From Acidimicrobiales bacterium (GTDB lineage Bacteria; Actinomycetota; Acidimicrobiia; Acidimicrobiales; VFJN01): DNA of 38,696 nucleotides. Positions within the stretch are counted from its first letter, which is position 1; every line of letters starts with the position of its first letter. Below the pieces are notes generated by a model. The model did no database searches. It was not told the origin of the DNA and saw only the letters and a program-made list of their open reading frames with translations. The position numbers and the translations under genes were made by a program. Below are positions 8,964 to 17,328 of the stretch, one piece after another. The DNA is taken from assembly GCA_035316325.1 (NCBI GenBank), contig DATHJB010000094.1:1-38696 (forward strand). The letters run 5' to 3'.

Positions 8964-9260
8964 ATGTCCAAAGCATCGGTCGAACGGCGGCTCCGTCAGG
9001 TGTCCGATCGGTTGCGTCAACTGCGTGAGGAGTTGGGCGTCACCGACGAGCAGCTGGCACAGTTGGCCGACACCGCGGACGACGCCCGACTGCGGGCGTT
9101 GGTGTCGGAAACCCCCATGGCGGGCGAGGACCATCGGCAGGCCTCACGGCACGCCGACGCGATGCGCCGCCACCGGGAGCACGTGCTCGCAGAGATCGAA
9201 CGTCTCGAGGGCTCCCAGGACGAGTTGCTCGACGAATTCGTGGCAGAGTCTCGAACCTGA
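8964..9260 (+). CDS. Small coiled-coil hypothetical protein upstream of pdtaR
   Basis: 98-aa protein I do not recognise by name. Two charged heptad-like helices are evident: SVERRLRQVSDRLRQLREEL near the N terminus and HREHVLAEIERLEGSQDELL near the C terminus, separated by DTADDARLRALVSETPMAGE. It has no Cys, signal peptide or membrane span, so it is probably a cytoplasmic helical hairpin. ATG 8964 lies 7 nt after a TAGAAT -10, indicating a leaderless message. It is 50 nt before the ANTAR regulator gene and probably co-transcribed, suggesting a structural or regulatory partner in that pathway; this is inference from position only. Confidence 0.75.
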   Translation: MSKASVERRLRQVSDRLRQLREELGVTDEQLAQLADTADDARLRALVSETPMAGEDHRQASRHADAMRRHREHVLAEIERLEGSQDELLDEFVAESRT

Positions 9261-9310
9261 CTCGGTCGCAGGGCACGAGCAAGATCAACGAAGATCGAAA
9301 GGGAACGCTG

Positions 9311-9892
9311 TTGGCAACTCGCGTCGTCATTGCCGAGGACGAGGCCATCATCCGCCTCGACCTGAAGGAGACCCTCGAAGAGGAGGGTTACGAGGTGGTC
9401 GGGGAGACCGGCCGTGGTGACGAAGCCGTGCAGCTGGTCCGCGAGCACGAACCCGAACTGGCCATCCTCGACATCAAGATGCCGGGCATGGACGGTCTCC
9501 AGGCGGCCCGGGAGATCGCCGGAGAGCGCCGGGCGGCCGTGCTGATCCTCACGGCCTTCAGTCAGCGCGACCTGATCGAGCAGGCCCGGGATGCCGGTGC
9601 GCTCGCCTACCTGGTCAAGCCGTTCGAGCGCAACGAGCTGATCCCGGCGGTCGAGGTGGCGCTGGGCCGCTTCAACGAGATGCGGGCCCTCGCCGACCAG
9701 ACGCTCAACCTCGAGGAGCAGCTGGAGACCCGCAAGATCGTCGACCGGGCCAAGGGCCGCCTGATGGACGAGCACGGTCTCGGCGAGAACGACGCCTTCT
9801 CGTTCATCCAGAAGCGCGCCATGTCGGACCGGGTGACGATGCGCGTCATCGCCGAGAAGGTCATCGCCGGCGACCTCCGCCCCACGTCATAG
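9311..9892 (+). CDS. pdtaR: ANTAR-domain response regulator
   Basis: 193-aa RNA-binding response regulator. The receiver domain (about 4-120) has the acidic pocket AEDE, phospho-acceptor Asp54 in AILDIKMPG, a Thr in LILTAF and Lys in LVKPFE. The ANTAR domain (about 127-187) reads RKIVDRAKGRLMDEHGLGEN then DAFSFIQKRAMSDRVTMRVI, the three-helix bundle that binds paired hairpins to prevent transcription termination. In mycobacteria the homologue PdtaR (Rv1626) is activated by the PdtaS kinase, which is not in this window. TTG 9311 is preceded by AAAGGGA at suitable distance. Placement just before polA matches the mycobacterial order. The TAG stop is also part of the polA -10. Confidence 0.93.
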   Translation: MATRVVIAEDEAIIRLDLKETLEEEGYEVVGETGRGDEAVQLVREHEPELAILDIKMPGMDGLQAAREIAGERRAAVLILTAFSQRDLIEQARDAGALAYLVKPFERNELIPAVEVALGRFNEMRALADQTLNLEEQLETRKIVDRAKGRLMDEHGLGENDAFSFIQKRAMSDRVTMRVIAEKVIAGDLRPTS

Positions 9893-9895
9893 GGT
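9890..9895 (+). promoter_or_regulatory. Leaderless -10 (TAGGGT) for polA, built on pdtaR stop codon
   Basis: TAGGGT starts with the pdtaR stop TAG (9890-9892) and ends 6 nt before the polA GTG at 9902. The intervening CGAGGA contains a GAGGA, but it touches the start codon and cannot work as a normal Shine-Dalgarno. As with malQ, a stop codon doubles as part of a -10 element. Confidence 0.5.
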
Positions 9896-9901
9896 CGAGG
9901 A

Positions 9902-12703
9902 GTGGCGTCCACCGGCCCCGTCCTCCTGATCGACGGCAACTCGCTCACCTACCGCGCCTTCTTCGCCCTGCCGACCGACCTGGCCACCGCATCGGGCCAG
10001 GTCACGAACGCCGTCTACGGCTTCACGTCGATGCTGGTGAACCTGTTGCGCGACCACGGGTCGCAGCGGATCGCGGTGGCGTTCGACCGGCCCGAGCCGA
10101 CGTTCCGCCACGAGATGGTCGACACCTACAAGGCCAACCGCGACGCCGCACCCGACATCCTGCGCCAGCAGATGGGCCTCGTGCGCGAGGTGCTCGAGAG
10201 CCTGGGCATCCCGATCCTGGACAAGGCCGGCTTCGAGGCCGACGACATCCTGGCCACGCTGGCCACGCAGGCCCGCGACCAGGGCGTCGACACGCTCGTC
10301 GTCACCGGCGACCGCGACACCTACCAGCTGGTGGAGGACCCGCACGTCAAGGTGCTCTACAACCGCCGGGGCGTCTCCGACTACGTGATGTACGACGAGG
10401 CCGGCATCGAGGAGCGCACCGGGGTCAAGCCCACCGCCTACGTGCAGTACGCGGCGCTGCGGGGCGATCCGTCCGACAACCTGCCGGGCGTGCCGGGCGT
10501 CGGCGAGAAGACGGCGGCGAAGCTGGTCAACACCTACGGCGACCTCGACGGCATCTTCGCCCACCTCGACGAGCAGTCACCCAAGCTGCGCCAGAACCTC
10601 GCCGACAACGAGGCGCACGTCCGCCAGAACCTCGAGATGATGAAGCTGGTCCTCGACGTGCCGCTCGACCTCACCGTCGACCAGCTGGTGCGGGGGCCGA
10701 TCGACAAGGAGGAGCTGCGCCGGCTCTTCGACTTCCTGGAGTTCCACAGCCTGGGTGACCGCCTGACCGAGGCGCTGGGCGACGAGATCGTGGGGCTGAC
10801 CGCGGGCGTCGAGATCGCGGTGCTCGAGGCCGAGGTCACCGTGCTGGAGTCGGCGGAGCAGGCGGTGAAGGTGCTGGGCGACCTGCGCCGTGCGCCGACC
10901 GGCGAGAACGGCGAGCCCGTGCCGCTGGCGCTCACCGCCGCCTGGGAGGGCGACGAGGGGCGCTCGCCGCTGGAGGGGATCGCGCTCGTGCGCGACGCCG
11001 CGTCCGGCGACGTCGTCTGGCTGCCGGCGGCCCTGGTCGACGACGAGATCGTGCGCCTGGCGCTGGCCCAGCTGCTGGGCACGGGCGACGCCGCCGCCGA
11101 GCCGCTGCCCACCGTGACCGGCGACGGCACGATCGTCGACGAAGCCGCGAAGCCCGCTCCCGCCACCGGGCGGCCCATCGCGCTGCACCAGGCGAAGGCG
11201 CTGATGCGCTGGCTGCTCGACCGCGGCGTCGACATGCCGGGCCTGGCGCTCGACACCGCCATCGCCGCGTACCTCATCGACCCCGCCGAGGCCCGCTACC
11301 TGCTCGACGAGCTGGTGCTGCGCTACGCCCACGCCAAGCTGCCCGAGGCCGGCAGCGCCGCGGCGTCGGGCCAGCTCGACCTGGAGGCCACCTCGGTCAG
11401 CCCGGCGCAGCTCGCAGGACGCGAGGCCCTGGCCGTCGACCGCCTGGCCGGGCCGCTGATCGCCTCGCTCGAGGCCCAGCACCTGCGCGACCTCAACGAC
11501 CAGATCGAGGTGCCGCTCATCCGGGTGCTCGCCCGCATGGAGCACATCGGCGTGGGCGTCGACGCGGTGGAGCTCAAGGCCCTGCGCGACCGGCTGGTGG
11601 GCGAGTGCGACCGCCTCCGCGACGAGATCTACGCCGACGCCGGCCGCGAGTTCAACGTCAACTCCACGCTGCAGCTGCGGGAGATCCTGTTCGACCAGCT
11701 CGGCCTGTCGCCCCAGAAGAAGACCAAGACCGGCTACTCCACCGACGCCTCGTCGCTGGAGAAGCTGGCGGGGCAGCACCCGATCATCGAGCACCTGCTG
11801 AGCTACCGCGAGGTCGAGAAGCTGCGGTCGACCTACGGCGACGGGCTGCTGGCCGAGGTGGCGGCCGACGGTCGCATCCACGCCACCTTCAACCAGACGG
11901 TGGCCCGCACCGGCCGCCTGTCGTCGGACGCCCCCAACCTGCACAACATCCCCGTGCGCTCCGAGCTGGGCCGGGAGTTCCGCAAGGCGTTCGTGCCCGC
12001 CGAGGGCTACGAGCTGCTGGTGGCCGACTACAACCAGATCGAGCTGCGCTGCATCGCCCACCTCGCCGAGGACCCGGGGCTCATCGACTCCTTCGCCTCG
12101 GGCCGCGACATCCACACCGAGACGGCGTCGCGGATCTTCAGCGTCGAGCCCGGCGACGTCACCATCGAGCAGCGGTCGAAGGCGAAGATGGTGTCGTACG
12201 GCCTGGCCTACGGCATGGAGGCCTACGGGCTGGGCCAGCGCCTCAACATCCCCACCGAGGACGCCGCCGTCATCCTCAACGCCTACTTCGAGGCGTTCCC
12301 GTCGGTGAAGGCCTACATGGAGCGGACGGTGCGCGAGGCCCGGGAGCGGGGCTACACGGAGACGCTGTTCGGGCGGCGCCGGCCGATCCCCGAGCTGTCG
12401 TCGTCGAACTTCCGCATCCGCCAGGCGGGGGAGCGGCAGGCGATGAACGCCGGCATCCAGGGCCTGGCCGCCGACATCTTCAAGGTGGCGCTGGTGAGGC
12501 TCGACCACGAGCTGGAGGCGCAGGGGCTGGGCAGCCGCGTGATCCTGCAGGTGCACGACGAGGTGCTGCTCGAAGCCGTGCCGTCCGAGCACGACACGGC
12601 GACGGCGGTGGTGCTGGACGCGATGTCGGGGGCCGTCGACCTGCAGGTGCCGCTGGAGGTGAACCTCGCCTTCGGCCCCAGTTGGGCCGAGGCCAAAGGT
12701 TGA
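9902..12703 (+). CDS. polA: DNA polymerase I
   Basis: 933-aa repair and Okazaki-fragment polymerase. The N-terminal 5'-nuclease (about 1-300) shows LLIDGNSLTYRAFFAL, DRPEPTFRHE, EADDILATLA and VTGDRDTYQLV, then the helix-hairpin-helix NLPGVPGVGEKTAAKLV. The middle 3'-5' exonuclease-like domain (about 310-510) lacks the DxE motif of proofreading enzymes (LALTAAWEG stands where E. coli has a FDTET-type strand), so proofreading is predicted absent. The polymerase domain has motif A DYNQIELR (Asp709), motif B RSKAKMVSYGLAYGM and motif C VHDEV (Asp886). In motif B the position of E. coli Phe762 is Tyr766, the residue that allows dideoxynucleotide incorporation, as also reported for mycobacterial Pol I. 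The TGA overlaps the next gene's TTG by 4 nt. Confidence 0.98.
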   Translation: MASTGPVLLIDGNSLTYRAFFALPTDLATASGQVTNAVYGFTSMLVNLLRDHGSQRIAVAFDRPEPTFRHEMVDTYKANRDAAPDILRQQMGLVREVLESLGIPILDKAGFEADDILATLATQARDQGVDTLVVTGDRDTYQLVEDPHVKVLYNRRGVSDYVMYDEAGIEERTGVKPTAYVQYAALRGDPSDNLPGVPGVGEKTAAKLVNTYGDLDGIFAHLDEQSPKLRQNLADNEAHVRQNLEMMKLVLDVPLDLTVDQLVRGPIDKEELRRLFDFLEFHSLGDRLTEALGDEIVGLTAGVEIAVLEAEVTVLESAEQAVKVLGDLRRAPTGENGEPVPLALTAAWEGDEGRSPLEGIALVRDAASGDVVWLPAALVDDEIVRLALAQLLGTGDAAAEPLPTVTGDGTIVDEAAKPAPATGRPIALHQAKALMRWLLDRGVDMPGLALDTAIAAYLIDPAEARYLLDELVLRYAHAKLPEAGSAAASGQLDLEATSVSPAQLAGREALAVDRLAGPLIASLEAQHLRDLNDQIEVPLIRVLARMEHIGVGVDAVELKALRDRLVGECDRLRDEIYADAGREFNVNSTLQLREILFDQLGLSPQKKTKTGYSTDASSLEKLAGQHPIIEHLLSYREVEKLRSTYGDGLLAEVAADGRIHATFNQTVARTGRLSSDAPNLHNIPVRSELGREFRKAFVPAEGYELLVADYNQIELRCIAHLAEDPGLIDSFASGRDIHTETASRIFSVEPGDVTIEQRSKAKMVSYGLAYGMEAYGLGQRLNIPTEDAAVILNAYFEAFPSVKAYMERTVREARERGYTETLFGRRRPIPELSSSNFRIRQAGERQAMNAGIQGLAADIFKVALVRLDHELEAQGLGSRVILQVHDEVLLEAVPSEHDTATAVVLDAMSGAVDLQVPLEVNLAFGPSWAEAKG

Positions 12704-13428
12704 GCGCGGGTCACTGGTTCGAGCCGGTCGCCGACCACCTCGGCGCCGCCTACCTGCGCTACTCGTTCACCAAGGGCACCGCCCAGGAGGTGGGGTTCCT
12801 GGTCAGGGAGCTCGGGCTGGAGCCGGGGCAGCGGGTGCTCGACGTGGGTTGCGGCCCCGGGCGCCACGCGTACGCGCTGGCCGAGGCGGGGCTGGAGGTG
12901 GTGGGCGTCGACATCAGCCGGCGGTTCGTCGACCTGGCGGCGGCGGGCGCGCCCGAGGGTGCGACGTTCGTCCGGGGTGATGCCCGCGAGCTGCGCTACG
13001 ACGCGGAGTTCGACGCGGCCATCTCGCTGTGCCAGGGCGCCTTCGGTCTGGCGGGTGGGCCGGGTGCGCCGCTCGACGCCGACGGCGAGGTGCTCCGGGG
13101 GATCGCCCGGGCGCTGAAGCCCGGGGGAGTGGCGGCGGTGTCGGCCTTCTCGGCGTACTTCCAGGTCCGCTGGCTGGAGGACCACGACACCTTCGACGCG
13201 GCGGCCGGCGTCAACCACGAGCGCACCGAGGTCCTCGACGAGTCCGGCACGCCCACCCCGGCCGACCTCTGGACCACCTGCTTCACCCCCCGGGAGCTCC
13301 GCCTCCTGGCGACCTGGTCGGGGCTGACCCCGCGAGCGATCTGGTCGGTCACCCCCGGCGCCTACGCCCGCGCCGAACCGACGATCGACACGCCCGAGTT
13401 CCTGCTCGTGGCGTCGAAGGAGCCGTAA
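12700..13428 (+). CDS. Class I SAM-dependent methyltransferase
   Basis: 242-aa soluble methyltransferase of unknown substrate. Motif I is VLDVGCGPGRHAYALAEAG; the acidic end of strand 2 is VVGVDISRRFV; motif II-III region FVRGDARELRYDAEFDAAIS follows, then LRGIARALKPGGVAAVSAFS. The N terminus (HWFEPVADHLGAAYLRYSFT) and the later DEDHDTFDAA-like segment resemble small-molecule methyltransferases of the Methyltransf_25 group. The TTG start overlaps the polA stop (TTGA, 12700-12703), so translation is coupled to polA, though the function may be unrelated to repair. It is followed after 3 nt by an SDR gene, giving a polA-methyltransferase-SDR operon. No near relative is identified from memory. 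Confidence 0.85.
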   Translation: MSAGHWFEPVADHLGAAYLRYSFTKGTAQEVGFLVRELGLEPGQRVLDVGCGPGRHAYALAEAGLEVVGVDISRRFVDLAAAGAPEGATFVRGDARELRYDAEFDAAISLCQGAFGLAGGPGAPLDADGEVLRGIARALKPGGVAAVSAFSAYFQVRWLEDHDTFDAAAGVNHERTEVLDESGTPTPADLWTTCFTPRELRLLATWSGLTPRAIWSVTPGAYARAEPTIDTPEFLLVASKEP

Positions 13429-13431
13429 ACC

Positions 13432-14193
13432 ATGGGAACGATCGTCGTCACCGGGGTGGCCGGGGGGATCGGGGCGGCGACGGCGTCGCGGTTGGTCAGC
13501 ACCGGGCATCGGGTCATCGGGGTCGACCTGCGGGACGCCGACGTCGTGGCCGACCTGGCGACCGCCGACGGAAGGGCGGCGATGGTGGAGGGCGTCACCG
13601 AGGCCGCCGGCGGGGTGCTCGACGGCGTCGTGGCGGCTGCCGGAGTCAACGGCAAGCCCGGGGAGCTGGTCGTGTCGGTCAACTACTTCGGGGCCGTGGC
13701 GACGCTGGAGGGGCTGCGGCCGCTGCTCGCCCGGGGCCGGAACGCCTCGGCGGTCGCCGTCTGCTCCAACTCGGCGACCACCCAGCCCGGCGTGCCGGAA
13801 TCGCTGGTCACGGCCTGCCTCGACGGCGACGAGGCCGAGGCCCGCCGCCTCGGTGCCGACGACCCCCAGGGCCTGGCCAGCTACGCCGCCTCCAAGCTGG
13901 CGCTGGCCCGGTGGCTGCGCCGGGCGGCCGTCGACCCCGACTGGGTCGGCGAGGGCATCCGCCTCAACGCCATCGCCCCCGGCTTCATCCAGACGCCCAT
14001 GACCAGGGACATCGAGGACATGATCTTCGGCCTCGGCGACATCTACCCGATGCCGCTGGGCCGGGCCGGCACCGCCGCCGAGGTCGCCGCCCTGCTGACG
14101 TTCCTCCTCAGCCCCGACGCGGCGTTCTTCTGCGGCTCGGTGGTGGTGATGGACGGCGGCACCGAGGCCGCCCTCCGCCCCGACATCGCCTGA
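13432..14193 (+). CDS. Short-chain dehydrogenase, 3-alpha-hydroxysteroid dehydrogenase/carbonyl reductase-like
   Basis: 253-aa NAD(P)-dependent SDR. The nucleotide loop is TGVAGGIGAATA, followed by GVDLRDADVVADLATADGR with Asp after strand 2, which favours NAD(H). Active-site Ser112 or Ser114 (VCSNSATT), Tyr151 and Lys155 (SYAASKLAL) form the catalytic set. The pattern (IGVDLRDADVVADL, VVSVNYFGAV, RLNAIAPGFIQTPM, VVMDGGTEAALRP) is strongly like the Comamonas 3-alpha-hydroxysteroid dehydrogenase/carbonyl reductase, as recalled from memory, so steroid or xenobiotic carbonyl reduction is a fair guess. ATG 13432 is 3 nt after the methyltransferase stop; no distinct Shine-Dalgarno, so it probably relies on coupled translation. 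A long hairpin follows directly. Confidence 0.87.
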   Translation: MGTIVVTGVAGGIGAATASRLVSTGHRVIGVDLRDADVVADLATADGRAAMVEGVTEAAGGVLDGVVAAAGVNGKPGELVVSVNYFGAVATLEGLRPLLARGRNASAVAVCSNSATTQPGVPESLVTACLDGDEAEARRLGADDPQGLASYAASKLALARWLRRAAVDPDWVGEGIRLNAIAPGFIQTPMTRDIEDMIFGLGDIYPMPLGRAGTAAEVAALLTFLLSPDAAFFCGSVVVMDGGTEAALRPDIA

Positions 14194-14251
14194 CGGCGAA
14201 ATGTGCACGGAAACGCACGTTTTCCGTGCGTTCCGGTGCACATTTCGTCAG
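14190..14251. terminator. Long hairpin between convergent genes, repeat-family copy B
   Basis: Left arm 14198-14219 begins GAAATGTGCAC and pairs with right arm 14225-14246, ending GTGCACATTTC, at 20 of 22 positions with a 5-nt loop TTTTC. Past a 3-nt bulge (14195-14197) CTGAC (14190-14194) pairs with GTCAG (14247-14251). It overlaps the SDR stop and ends 4 nt before the lipoprotein stop on the other strand. It has GCGAAAT/ATTTCG ends like the other palindromes but a different stem core. Probable bidirectional terminator. Confidence 0.75.
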
Positions 14252-14255
14252 GGCG

Positions 14256-15503
14256 CTAGTCGCCCGGGCGCCACTGCCACGACTCGACGTCGGGGTGCGA
14301 GAGGGCGGCGGCGACGGCGATCATGCGGTCGTCGTCGGTGGCGACGATCGCCCGGAACTCCCAGTCGAGGTGGCCGGTGAGCTCCTCCTGGTCGGTGGCC
14401 CGCCACTCGTCGCCGTCCTGCACCCAGGCCATCGGCGTGCGGTCGCTGTCGGGCCGCAGCGCCCCGCCCACCACCACCAGCCGCTCGTCGGGGCCGACCG
14501 TGGCGCCGGTGAGCCGTACGCGCTCGACGTCGTCGTCGGGGGCGGCCTCCAGCACGCCCTCGTCCACCAGCTCGGTGGCGGTGAGGCGCTGGATGGTCGC
14601 CGCGGTGGCGTTCTGCGGCGCGCTCTCCTCGTCGCCCAGCCAGCCGACGGCGACGCTGCCCTTCTCCAGCGGAGCCAGCAGTGCCACCGACCCGGCCGAC
14701 CGGGGGAGGCTCCCGGACGACAGGGCGTCCCAGGTGCTCCCGTCGCCGGAGGTCCACAGGTGGGGCGTGCCGTCGTCGTCGACCCCGGCGAGCACCAGGC
14801 GGGCGCCGTCGCCGACCACCCGCAGGCTCCGGAGGCCCGTGCCGGCGTCGAGGCCCAGGTCGACGCCGTCGGCGCCCGACCGCCAGGCGCCGTCGCCGTC
14901 GCCGTCGCCCGACGAGGAGGACGACGCCCCCGACCGCGACCACACCACCGGCTGCCCGTCGTACAGCGCGGTCACCACCAGGTGGTCGGCCGAACGGCCC
15001 ACGCTCACCGACGAGGGCGGGGCGGCGACACCGGCCGGCGGCGTCAACGGCTGGGCCTGCTCGACGTCGGCGGAGTCGGCCAGCCCGGAGCGGCCGTGCC
15101 AGGCCAGCAGGCCCGTGTTGGCGCCGTTGGCCCGGTCGCGGGTGACCGCCACCGCGGCCCAGCCGTCGCCGTCGGCCGCGACCGCGACCGGGATGAGCAG
15201 CGTGTCGTCGAGCGTCGGCAGCTCGAACTCGGCGGGGTCGTCGCCGTCGCGGATCTCCCAGTAGACGAGCGGACCGGTCTCGTCGTCCTGGCGGCGGCTC
15301 AACCACGCCACCGTGTCGCTGCCGTTGCCGGCGGCGACCTGGTCGAAGTCGAACGAGCTCCGCCGCTCCCAGAGGTCCATGCGCTCCCAGCTGCCGTCGA
15401 GCACCAGCGACGACTCCGATTCCGACGCGCAGCCTGCCGTCGCGACGGCCGCGATCGCCGCCGCGATCAGCCCGGCACGGCGCGCCCAACTCGTACCCTG
15501 CAT
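14256..15503 (-). CDS. Secreted lipoprotein, repeat-rich (propeller-like), unknown function
   Basis: 415-aa predicted lipoprotein. The signal region MQGTSWARRAGLIAAAIAAV ends in lipobox TAGC, so Cys25 is the likely lipidated residue and the protein is anchored outside the membrane. The rest is made of beta-strand-like blocks recurring every 40-60 residues (for example GWAAVAVTRDRA, HLVVTALYDGQPVVWSRSG, ARLVLAGVDDDGTPHLWTSG, RLVVVGGALRPDSDRTPMAW), consistent with a beta-propeller of the sort seen in exo-alpha-sialidase-like or WD-like folds; no catalytic motif is visible. A Ser/Gly/Asp-rich linker (GASSSSSGDGDGDG) interrupts it. ATG 15503 follows AGGGGAA at a good distance. Convergent to the SDR and divergent from rpsA. 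Function unknown. Confidence 0.82.
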   Translation of the reverse strand: MQGTSWARRAGLIAAAIAAVATAGCASESESSLVLDGSWERMDLWERRSSFDFDQVAAGNGSDTVAWLSRRQDDETGPLVYWEIRDGDDPAEFELPTLDDTLLIPVAVAADGDGWAAVAVTRDRANGANTGLLAWHGRSGLADSADVEQAQPLTPPAGVAAPPSSVSVGRSADHLVVTALYDGQPVVWSRSGASSSSSGDGDGDGAWRSGADGVDLGLDAGTGLRSLRVVGDGARLVLAGVDDDGTPHLWTSGDGSTWDALSSGSLPRSAGSVALLAPLEKGSVAVGWLGDEESAPQNATAATIQRLTATELVDEGVLEAAPDDDVERVRLTGATVGPDERLVVVGGALRPDSDRTPMAWVQDGDEWRATDQEELTGHLDWEFRAIVATDDDRMIAVAAALSHPDVESWQWRPGD

Positions 15504-15546
15504 GCGTTCCCCTGCCCCTGGTGCCCGATGTCGGGCCCGAAGATAG

Positions 15547-15647
15547 GCGACATAGCGTGGCGTTCAGGCCCTTGAAGTCCCGCTATCGCCTCGGCCGGTG
15601 GTTGTACCCGGCGCCCTTAGCTGACGTGTCAGACAGGCTGCTACCAT
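15547..15647 (+). promoter_or_regulatory. rpsA upstream region: inverted repeat and candidate promoter
   Basis: The 218-nt gap before rpsA holds an inverted repeat ATAGCG (15552-15557) / CGCTAT (15581-15586), extended outward to GCGA/CGC with one bulge, and a small palindrome CTGACGTGTCAG (15621-15632). TACCAT at 15642-15647 is a possible -10, with CTGACG (15621-15626) as a weak -35 at 15-bp spacing. If used, rpsA has a leader of about 65-70 nt, which would allow feedback control by S1, as known in other bacteria. No conserved leader structure can be claimed from sequence alone. Confidence 0.35.
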
Positions 15648-15721
15648 CTGCCCTCCATGTCCGCGCGCCCTGATGGCGCGGGAAATGTGTTTGTCGCCCC
15701 CTACGAAAGCCGAACCAGTCC

Positions 15722-17326
15722 GTGTCCGACGTCCAAAGTCCCGAAGCAACAGGCGCCAGCGCCGACCCGAGTCCCGTGGAGGACCCGGAGGAGGAGTACA
15801 CGCCCCGCGAGATCGCGGTCGACGATCTCGGTGGAAGCTTCGCCGACGCCATCGACGCGACCCTGGTGACCGTCGAAGACGGTGCCATCGTCACCGGCAC
15901 GGTGGTGCGCGTCGACCGTGACGAGGTCCTGCTGGACATCGGCTACAAGTCCGAGGGCGTGATCCCCAGCCGCGAGCTGTCGATCCGCAACGACGTCGAC
16001 CCGTCCGAGGTCGTGTCGATGGGCGAGCAGCTCGAAGCGCTCGTCCTCACCAAGGAGGACAAGGACGGTCGCCTCGTCCTGTCCAAGAAGCGGGCCCAGT
16101 ACGAGCGGGCCTGGGGCGACATCGAGCGGGTCAAGGAAGAGGACGGCATCGTCTCCGGCCCGGTCATCGAGGTCGTCAAGGGTGGTCTCATCCTCGACAT
16201 CGGCCTCCGCGGCTTCCTGCCGGCCTCGCTGGTGGAGCTGCGCCGGGTGCGCGACCTGCAGCCCTACGTGGGCAAGTCGCTCGAGGCGAAGATCATCGAG
16301 CTCGACAAGAACCGCAACAACGTGGTCCTGTCCCGCCGGGCATGGCTCGAGGAGACCCAGCGCGAGCAGCGTGAGGACTTCCTCGCCAACCTGAAGCCGG
16401 GCGAGGTCCGCAAGGGCGTCGTGTCCAGCGTCGTCAACTTCGGCGCCTTCGTCGACCTGGGCGGCATGGACGGCCTCATCCACGTGTCCGAGCTGTCGTG
16501 GAAGCACGTCGACCACCCGGGCTCGGTCGTCACCGTGGGCGACGAGGTCGAGGTGCAGGTGCTCGACGTCGACCTCGACCGCGAGCGCATCTCCCTGTCG
16601 CTCAAGGCCACCCAGCAGGACCCGTGGCAGGAGTTCGCCACCAGTCACCGCGTGGGCGAGCTGGTCTACGGCCGGGTCACCAAGCTGGTGCCGTTCGGTG
16701 CGTTCGTCCAGGTGGGCGACGGCATCGAGGGCCTCGTGCACATCTCCGAGATGTCGGCGCACCACGTCGACCTGCCCGAGCAGGTCGTCACGCCGGGCGA
16801 GGAGCTGTGGGTCAAGATCATCGACCTCGACCTCCAGCGCCGCCGCATCAGCCTGTCGATCAAGCAGGCCGCCGAGGGTGGCATCGTGGCCGCCGAGTAC
16901 CAAGAGCACTTCGGCGAGCACGCCTACGACGACCAGGGCAACTACATCGGCCCAACGGTCGAGCACTCGCCCGAGGCCGACGAGGCCTGGGCCGAGTACT
17001 ACGCCGAGCACGGCGAAGGCGCGGAGGGCGGCCCCGAGGGTCTGGCCCCCCGCCCGCCCGGCGACGCTCCCGGGGCCCCGGCCGAGCCGGCACCCGAGGG
17101 CGCAGCCGACGTCGAGGTCGAAGCCGACGCTGCCGAGGTCGAGGTGCCCGAGGCCGCAGCCGACGTCGAGGTTGCGGAGCCCGAGGCCGCCGAGGTCGAG
17201 GCCGAGGAGCCCGAGCCCGAGGCTGCTGAGCCCGAGGCTGTGGAGCCCGAGGCTGTGGAGCCCGAGGCTGCTGAGCCCAAGGCTGTGGAGCCCGAGGTCG
17301 AGGCCGACGAGGCTGCAGCCGAGTAG
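15722..17326 (+). CDS. rpsA: 30S ribosomal protein S1
   Basis: 534-aa RNA-binding ribosomal protein with four S1 domains, the usual actinobacterial number. Domain 1 begins GTVVRVDRDEVLLDIGYKSE; domain 2 GPVIEVVKGGLILDIGLRGF; domain 3 GVVSSVVNFGAFVDLGGMDG; domain 4 GRVTKLVPFGAFVQVGDGIE. Each ends in a strand such as ISLSLKA. After about residue 385 comes a long disordered acidic tail rich in Glu, Ala and Pro, ending in pentapeptide repeats of the type EAVEP. The tail makes the protein about 50 residues longer than the mycobacterial S1 I remember. GTG 15722 is the start used; Shine-Dalgarno is weak. Followed by a strong hairpin before coaE. Confidence 0.96.
   Translation: MSDVQSPEATGASADPSPVEDPEEEYTPREIAVDDLGGSFADAIDATLVTVEDGAIVTGTVVRVDRDEVLLDIGYKSEGVIPSRELSIRNDVDPSEVVSMGEQLEALVLTKEDKDGRLVLSKKRAQYERAWGDIERVKEEDGIVSGPVIEVVKGGLILDIGLRGFLPASLVELRRVRDLQPYVGKSLEAKIIELDKNRNNVVLSRRAWLEETQREQREDFLANLKPGEVRKGVVSSVVNFGAFVDLGGMDGLIHVSELSWKHVDHPGSVVTVGDEVEVQVLDVDLDRERISLSLKATQQDPWQEFATSHRVGELVYGRVTKLVPFGAFVQVGDGIEGLVHISEMSAHHVDLPEQVVTPGEELWVKIIDLDLQRRRISLSIKQAAEGGIVAAEYQEHFGEHAYDDQGNYIGPTVEHSPEADEAWAEYYAEHGEGAEGGPEGLAPRPPGDAPGAPAEPAPEGAADVEVEADAAEVEVPEAAADVEVAEPEAAEVEAEEPEPEAAEPEAVEPEAVEPEAAEPKAVEPEVEADEAAAE
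17219..17293 (+). repeat. Five tandem 15-bp repeats inside rpsA tail
   Basis: Five units of the form GAGGCTGYKGAGCCC at 17219, 17234, 17249, 17264 and 17279 encode a pentapeptide EA(A/V)EP repeat; the fifth begins AAG (Lys). Two units are identical to each other, showing recent slippage. Being in frame, copy number can vary without breaking the protein. Confidence 0.85.
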
Positions 17327-17328
17327 AT

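Noticed and set aside
13029..15575. 848-codon frame across methyltransferase, SDR and lipoprotein region
   Set aside because: It overlaps three well-supported genes in another frame and is Arg/Gly/Pro-rich without any domain.
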